A DNA stretch of 64,000 nucleotides from JAFIHK01 sp041441455 (GTDB lineage: Bacteria; Bacteroidota; Bacteroidia; Bacteroidales; UBA932): contig JASDTB010000059.1 of the NCBI GenBank assembly GCA_041441455.1, positions 3,538 through 67,537 on the forward strand, read 5' to 3'. Numbering within the stretch: position 1 is the stretch's first letter; every line of letters starts with the position of its first letter. The position numbers and the translations under genes were made by a program. Of this stretch, positions 60,418-64,000 are shown piece after piece. Under the pieces are notes generated by a model. It saw nothing but the letters and a program-made list of their open reading frames with translations, ran no database searches and was not told where the DNA came from.

Positions 60418-61179
60418 CTAAATTCCTGCAACCCTCTCTTTATATGTTGCCAGACATGCATCAAGTCTTTCGTGAGCAGTCGTGTCACCAGGCACATTAT
60501 GAGATGGATGGATATATAATTTTACACCTCTTTCGGCCAAAATCTCTGCAACTGTTGTAACGGTCATCCATACTAGAGTGATAAACGCCATTGTTGAAAC
60601 TGGTCCAATTTTGTCGAAGTGATTTTTTAAAGGGACACTTGCATCTACAAGTGGAGCACAAGAGTCAACTACAAGGTCTGCCAATTCGAAAAGTGTTTTC
60701 CCGCATGAATGTCTGGTCTTTTTACCAACCGACTCGCTAGCTGATCCAAATACAACTACCTTCATGCCAAGCTCTTTAGCTTTAAGTGCAACATCAATGT
60801 TTACATTATTGATACCTGTGTGAGAAAAGATCCACATTGTGTCTCTTTTATCGAAGTTATAGGATTTCATTATTGCATCTCCATAACCTTCTGCTCTTTC
60901 GAGGAACAAAAATTGATGGACACCCATCTCTCCTGTGATTCTTGTAAAGAAAGTAAGTGGCAGTTCGCACAAAGGATGAAATCCGACAAATCCTCCGATT
61001 CTTGGGTACATCTCCTCAATTGGAATAGTTGCGTGGCCACATCCAAAAGTATGCACCCATCTTCCAGCCTGGATACTGTCGGCCATAAGTTCGGCAGCCT
61101 TCTTGATGTTTTCGAGTTGAGATTCTTCGATTTTGGACATTACCGCCCTGGCATTGTTTAGCCATTCAATTGCTAGCAT
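60418..61179 (-). CDS. SIS-domain sugar-phosphate protein (UPF0309-like)
   Basis: A 253-residue SIS-fold protein for binding a phosphorylated sugar. HTFGCGHATIPIEEMYPRIGG (about 43-63) is the first phospho-sugar loop and IFSHTGINNVNIDVALKAKELG (117-138) the second, with the C-terminal VKLYIHPSHNVPGDTTAHER. It resembles UPF0309-type SIS proteins more than MurQ, which is longer, or GlmS-type isomerases. Last gene of the pncA-ROK-MFS-SIS operon (11 bases after the MFS gene). Likely an isomerase or deaminase/etherase acting on the sugar phosphate made by the ROK kinase; the reaction is not known. Confidence 0.85.
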   Translation of the reverse strand: MLAIEWLNNARAVMSKIEESQLENIKKAAELMADSIQAGRWVHTFGCGHATIPIEEMYPRIGGFVGFHPLCELPLTFFTRITGEMGVHQFLFLERAEGYGDAIMKSYNFDKRDTMWIFSHTGINNVNIDVALKAKELGMKVVVFGSASESVGKKTRHSCGKTLFELADLVVDSCAPLVDASVPLKNHFDKIGPVSTMAFITLVWMTVTTVAEILAERGVKLYIHPSHNVPGDTTAHERLDACLATYKERVAGI

Positions 61180-61190
61180 AACATTAATTT

Positions 61191-62354
61191 TTATAGAGAT
61201 TGTTTTCGGTTTTTATTTGTCAGAATAGCGTTTGCGGAGAACAAGATAGTAATTGCTACAATACAAATCATCACAATGTAAGGGAACATTTGAAGACCAC
61301 TTGCACCAACTGCCAAATTGATTAATGTGTTTCCAAAAAGAGCAATTGTAAGTGCAAAACTGAAAGCTGTTCCCGACATCTCTTTGTATTTCTCCCCGAT
61401 AATCCCAAGGATAACTGGAAAAGATGATGAATAACCCAATCCCATCAAAAAAGCTCCAGCTAAAGATAGCGTAGCATCAGAAAAATAGGTAATCATCGAA
61501 GTTCCAATAATTGCAATTATCATGCTAAATAACAGTACTTTATTTGCAGATTGGTGTTTTAAAATATAACTAAGAAATACACGGCCTACTCCAATACCAA
61601 TTACACTTATGCTCAATGCCATCATGGCATTCTCTTTATCAATTGAGTGAACATTCTCCATAAATGAAGGTATCCAACTACTTGTAATTCCCTCCATTCC
61701 ACTTTGGAAGAAAAGGGTAAAACTCATCAGAAGCAGAGTTGGTTCTGTGAACATTTTAAGAATTTTTTGTCTTGGTATTCCTGCTTTTGCTTTGGCTGCA
61801 GGGAATGTTACAAATGCATAAAAGATTACTGAGAGAGCCATAATTGCTCCAGCTCCCGATACTATGTAGTTGTAAGTTATTGATTTCGATAGGTAAGCAA
61901 AGACTGTAGGGATGCTGATTGCTCCTAAACAGTAAAATATGCCCAAGATACTCAAATTGGAGGAGCGGTTATGATCATTTGAGGCATCGGAAGTTAGCGC
62001 GTTGGAGAGACCATTTAGAAGGCCCCCGCCGAATCCCAATATAAATATCGACAATCGGATTAATTGTAGATTTCCAAAATATGCAAGCATCTCTAGGCCA
62101 GCTACAACAATCAGAGAGGAGATGATTATAAGTGCTTTATAACCGAATCGGTCTATTATTGGCCCGAATAGTAGTGCGCCAAGCATGATTCCAAGAGGGA
62201 GCAGCCCTGTTAGTGTCGAAGCGGCAGCAGTATCGAGTGAAAATTTTGCTGAAAGAGACGGCAGCACAGCGCCCATCACCACGAAGGCCATTCCAAAAAA
62301 TGCCATTCCTGCAAAGCTAGCTGCCAAGATGTAACTATTAGATTTTAGGTTCAT
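61191..62354 (-). CDS. Major facilitator superfamily transporter, probably for a sugar
   Basis: A 387-residue MFS carrier with 12 predicted helices. The MFS A-motif region is GPIIDRFGYKALIIISSLIV between helices 2 and 3, and the second half repeats it loosely (SISVIGIGVGRVFLSYILKH). There is a Gly-rich fifth-helix region (LGFGGGLLNGLSNALTSD). It lies five bases after the ROK kinase gene and 11 before the SIS gene, which points to uptake of a neutral sugar or amino sugar. It could equally be an efflux carrier, since the family wording alone does not decide. Confidence 0.88.
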   Translation of the reverse strand: MNLKSNSYILAASFAGMAFFGMAFVVMGAVLPSLSAKFSLDTAAASTLTGLLPLGIMLGALLFGPIIDRFGYKALIIISSLIVVAGLEMLAYFGNLQLIRLSIFILGFGGGLLNGLSNALTSDASNDHNRSSNLSILGIFYCLGAISIPTVFAYLSKSITYNYIVSGAGAIMALSVIFYAFVTFPAAKAKAGIPRQKILKMFTEPTLLLMSFTLFFQSGMEGITSSWIPSFMENVHSIDKENAMMALSISVIGIGVGRVFLSYILKHQSANKVLLFSMIIAIIGTSMITYFSDATLSLAGAFLMGLGYSSSFPVILGIIGEKYKEMSGTAFSFALTIALFGNTLINLAVGASGLQMFPYIVMICIVAITILFSANAILTNKNRKQSL

Positions 62355-62359
62355 TATAA

Positions 62360-63334
62360 TTAATTGAGTTTGAGTTTCGATTTATTGTATGAATTTCTTA
62401 CGGCAACAGCACCAGCTCCATACAGACCAGCATCATCTGGCAATTCTGTTGCTCTGAAGATAGTCTTTTTGATACTTATTGGCTGCGCCCATTTTAAGGC
62501 TTCGGAGTAGATTCTCTCTACGAATTTTGAAGCAGGGCCAAAGACACCTCCTCCAAAAATAACCATCTCGGGGTTAAGTAGGCTTACAAGATTTGCTGCA
62601 GCCATTCCCCAAAGTTCTATCGCCTTATCTATGACCTTTGTGCAAATGGGGTCACCAGTCTCATATCCAGAAAAAATAGTTCTCGAACAAATCTCTTCTA
62701 AAGCTATTTTGGACAAGATTCCGTCATATGAATTATTAAAAGATAGTTCTCTTTTAGCTTGTAATGCAAGCCCTTCGCCAGATGCTTGACTCTCGAAACA
62801 TCCAGTTGCAATGTATGATTGGTCGAAAGGGTGTGATAGAGCCATCCAACCTGCAGCACCAACGATATCGTCTGCTCCATGCAGAACTCGTCCATCAATT
62901 AAGATACCAACTCCAATACCTGTTCCTACTGCCATAAAGACTGCATTGTTACACCCCTTTGCAGCGCCATGAGCAGCCTCACCTAAGATATAACAGGTAC
63001 GGTCACTTTCTATAGTAACTTCGGCTTCGGGAATTCTCTCTTTGATATATTTTTGAAGTGGAAATCTCTCCCAACCAGGAATATTGGGTGCCCAAACGTC
63101 GCCAGATTTAGAATATGCTATACCTGGTACAGAAATACCAATAGATACCCTTTCTGGTTCTGACATAGGTTTTTTATTCAATAAAGAGATTATTGTATTG
63201 TAAATAAGATCGGCAACATCCTCAGCCTCTCTGCCGTCAAGTAGAACTCTCTCTTGTCTTTGTAAGACAATATTCTTTGAAAACGACGCCGCAGCCACCT
63301 TTGTGCCACCGAGGTCAACGCCGATGTATTTCAT
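62360..63334 (-). CDS. ROK-family sugar kinase lacking the usual zinc motif
   Basis: A 324-residue kinase-fold protein. Phosphate-1 is YIGVDLGGTKVAAASF, the catalytic Asp111 lies in ESDRTCYILGEAAHG, and phosphate-2 is VGTGIGVGILIDGRV. The usual ROK block GxxGHxxxx...CxCGxxGCxE is replaced by GAAGWMALSHPFDQSYIATG followed by CFESQASG (159-186): the His ligand and three of the four Cys are missing. The fold and ATP site remain, so it may be an active but zinc-free kinase of the amino-sugar type. It is two bases after pncA in the operon. Confidence 0.9.
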   Translation of the reverse strand: MKYIGVDLGGTKVAAASFSKNIVLQRQERVLLDGREAEDVADLIYNTIISLLNKKPMSEPERVSIGISVPGIAYSKSGDVWAPNIPGWERFPLQKYIKERIPEAEVTIESDRTCYILGEAAHGAAKGCNNAVFMAVGTGIGVGILIDGRVLHGADDIVGAAGWMALSHPFDQSYIATGCFESQASGEGLALQAKRELSFNNSYDGILSKIALEEICSRTIFSGYETGDPICTKVIDKAIELWGMAAANLVSLLNPEMVIFGGGVFGPASKFVERIYSEALKWAQPISIKKTIFRATELPDDAGLYGAGAVAVRNSYNKSKLKLN

Positions 63335-63336
63335 AA

Positions 63337-63909
63337 TCAGATGATCATGGCTCCGTTCAGCTCCATCTCCTTCAACGCCTTTAGATGTCCTTCAAAATTC
63401 ACGTAAGCCAGGTTTTCCCTGTTGATGTACACATCGTATCCAGCTTTTAGCAACTCCATACAGCTCTCTTTTACACAATATTCAGTTGCTATCCCGCTGA
63501 TAACTACCTTTTTTGTGGCATAATTCAGAATTCTCTCCCCTCTAAGATTATGAGAATCGAATCCAGAATATTGCTCTAATTGCGGATCCCGACCCTTTAG
63601 AAAAACATTGTCGTTATGAGGTTTGATTCTCTCTAACGAAAGTTCTCCAAAGAATTTAGAATGAATTTCGGCACCTCTTGTTCCTTGTACGCAGTGAACT
63701 GGCCAGATTCCTCCATTCTCTTTAAAAGAGCAGTGGTTGGTTGGATGATTGTCGCAAATGTACAGAACCCTTTGATATGGGTTGTCATTAATGTATTTTA
63801 CAGTATTAGAGACGGCATCGATTGAATTTTGACATGCCAGGGAGCCGTCAATAAAGTCGTACAACATGTCTACGACCAGGTGTGTTACATTACTCGCATT
63901 TAGGTTCAT
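63337..63909 (-). CDS. pncA: Nicotinamidase (PncA-like cysteine hydrolase)
   Basis: A 190-residue isochorismatase-fold enzyme hydrolysing nicotinamide to nicotinate for NAD salvage. The triad is Asp14 (VVDMLYDF), Lys105 (FLKGRDPQLEQYSGF) and Cys145 (GIATEYCVKES). The metal site is Asp53, His55 and His59 in CDNHPTNHCSF, and WPVHCVQGTRGAE is typical of true nicotinamidases rather than isochorismatases. It heads, or is early in, the ROK-MFS-SIS operon. The start overlaps the tail of an upstream gene by 20 bases. The link of NAD salvage with sugar genes has no obvious reason. Confidence 0.92.
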   Translation of the reverse strand: MNLNASNVTHLVVDMLYDFIDGSLACQNSIDAVSNTVKYINDNPYQRVLYICDNHPTNHCSFKENGGIWPVHCVQGTRGAEIHSKFFGELSLERIKPHNDNVFLKGRDPQLEQYSGFDSHNLRGERILNYATKKVVISGIATEYCVKESCMELLKAGYDVYINRENLAYVNFEGHLKALKEMELNGAMII

Positions 63910-64000
63910 CGAATGTTTTGATCTCTTTAATTAGTGAATTAATCATATTGTTTTTCAGATCATAAAGAACCCGGTCCACCTGATCCATCATGCCTTCTTT
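63890..64000 (-). CDS. C-terminal fragment of an upstream gene (runs off the window)
   Basis: The minus-strand frame from 64000 to a TAA at 63890 is open for 36 codons, including DQVDRVLYDLKNNMINSLI and ending KTFDEPKCE. It overlaps the pncA start by 20 bases in another frame, as in an operon. It could be the tail of a longer protein or a small frame by chance, and it is too short to identify. Confidence 0.5.
   Translation of the reverse strand, partial: KEGMMDQVDRVLYDLKNNMINSLIKEIKTFDEPKCE

Noticed and set aside
60418..61179. SIS protein as MurQ etherase
   Set aside because: It is shorter than MurQ, and the two phospho-sugar loops fit UPF0309-type proteins better.
1..64000. CRISPR arrays, tRNA or rRNA genes, insertion sequences, prophage
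   Set aside because: No spaced direct repeats, cloverleaf sequences, transposase or phage structural genes were found when reading the gaps, all of which are short.

Overview
The window is a stretch of chromosome from a member of the Bacteroidota, most likely order Bacteroidales. The evidence is as follows. Upstream regions repeatedly carry the Bacteroidetes promoter (TTTG about 19 bases before TAnnTTTG; the pyrG copy is textbook), and Shine-Dalgarno sequences are nearly absent. The rpmB-rpmG-DUF4295-ftsY block is present. SecA and signal peptidase I are long. DUF4199, DUF4293, putative-porin and OMP_b-brl proteins occur, as does a menaquinone-type UbiA-like prenyltransferase. The genus cannot be fixed from the sequence alone. 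Coding density is very high: no gene-free stretch exceeds about 180 bases. I see no rRNA, tRNA, CRISPR array, insertion sequence or prophage.

Layout. (1) 1-7001 is an accessory defence island: a type I restriction-modification operon, cut at its 5' end inside hsdM. It contains a HepT/MntA-type HEPN toxin gene, an MNT antitoxin domain fused to the front of the specificity subunit HsdS, a second HEPN-like protein, HsdR, and a small unknown protein. (2) 7133-16338 holds a secreted C1 peptidase, an outer-membrane receptor, a divergent methylglyoxal pair (AKR14-type reductase and mgsA), an acyl-ACP thioesterase, pyrG, a glutamine cyclotransferase and mnmD. (3) 16428-24386 holds secA, lpdA, a bactofilin and, tail to tail with it, an actin-like ATPase whose phosphate-1 motif lies at the extreme C-terminus, so the fold looks circularly permuted. 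A GT2 glycosyltransferase and a DUF4199 protein follow.

(4) 24560-34316 is a translation and export core: thrS-infC-rpmI-rplT-lepB, then rpmB-rpmG-DUF4295-ftsY, then pheT and a prenyltransferase. infC appears to start at ATC behind a perfect AGGAGG, the classic IF3 self-control arrangement. (5) 34313-50742 holds an M14 peptidase, SIMPL-eno, an amidase followed by uvrB-rel-uvrA (the Rel has a ruined hydrolase site), an M28 peptidase with a Glu-to-Lys change, mtgA, a TPR protein and DUF4293. (6) 50808-64000 holds a nucleoside phosphorylase, a SirB1-like protein, a LolC/E-like permease, an outer-membrane barrel with a small secreted partner, an MltF-like lytic transglycosylase with a putative porin, and a minus-strand operon of pncA, ROK kinase, MFS transporter and SIS protein.

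The two strongest candidates for undescribed biology are the toxin-antitoxin module built into the type I restriction operon (701-2593, with 2678-3376) and the apparently permuted actin (21699-22787) beside a bactofilin. All functions are read from motifs by eye; no database search was run.
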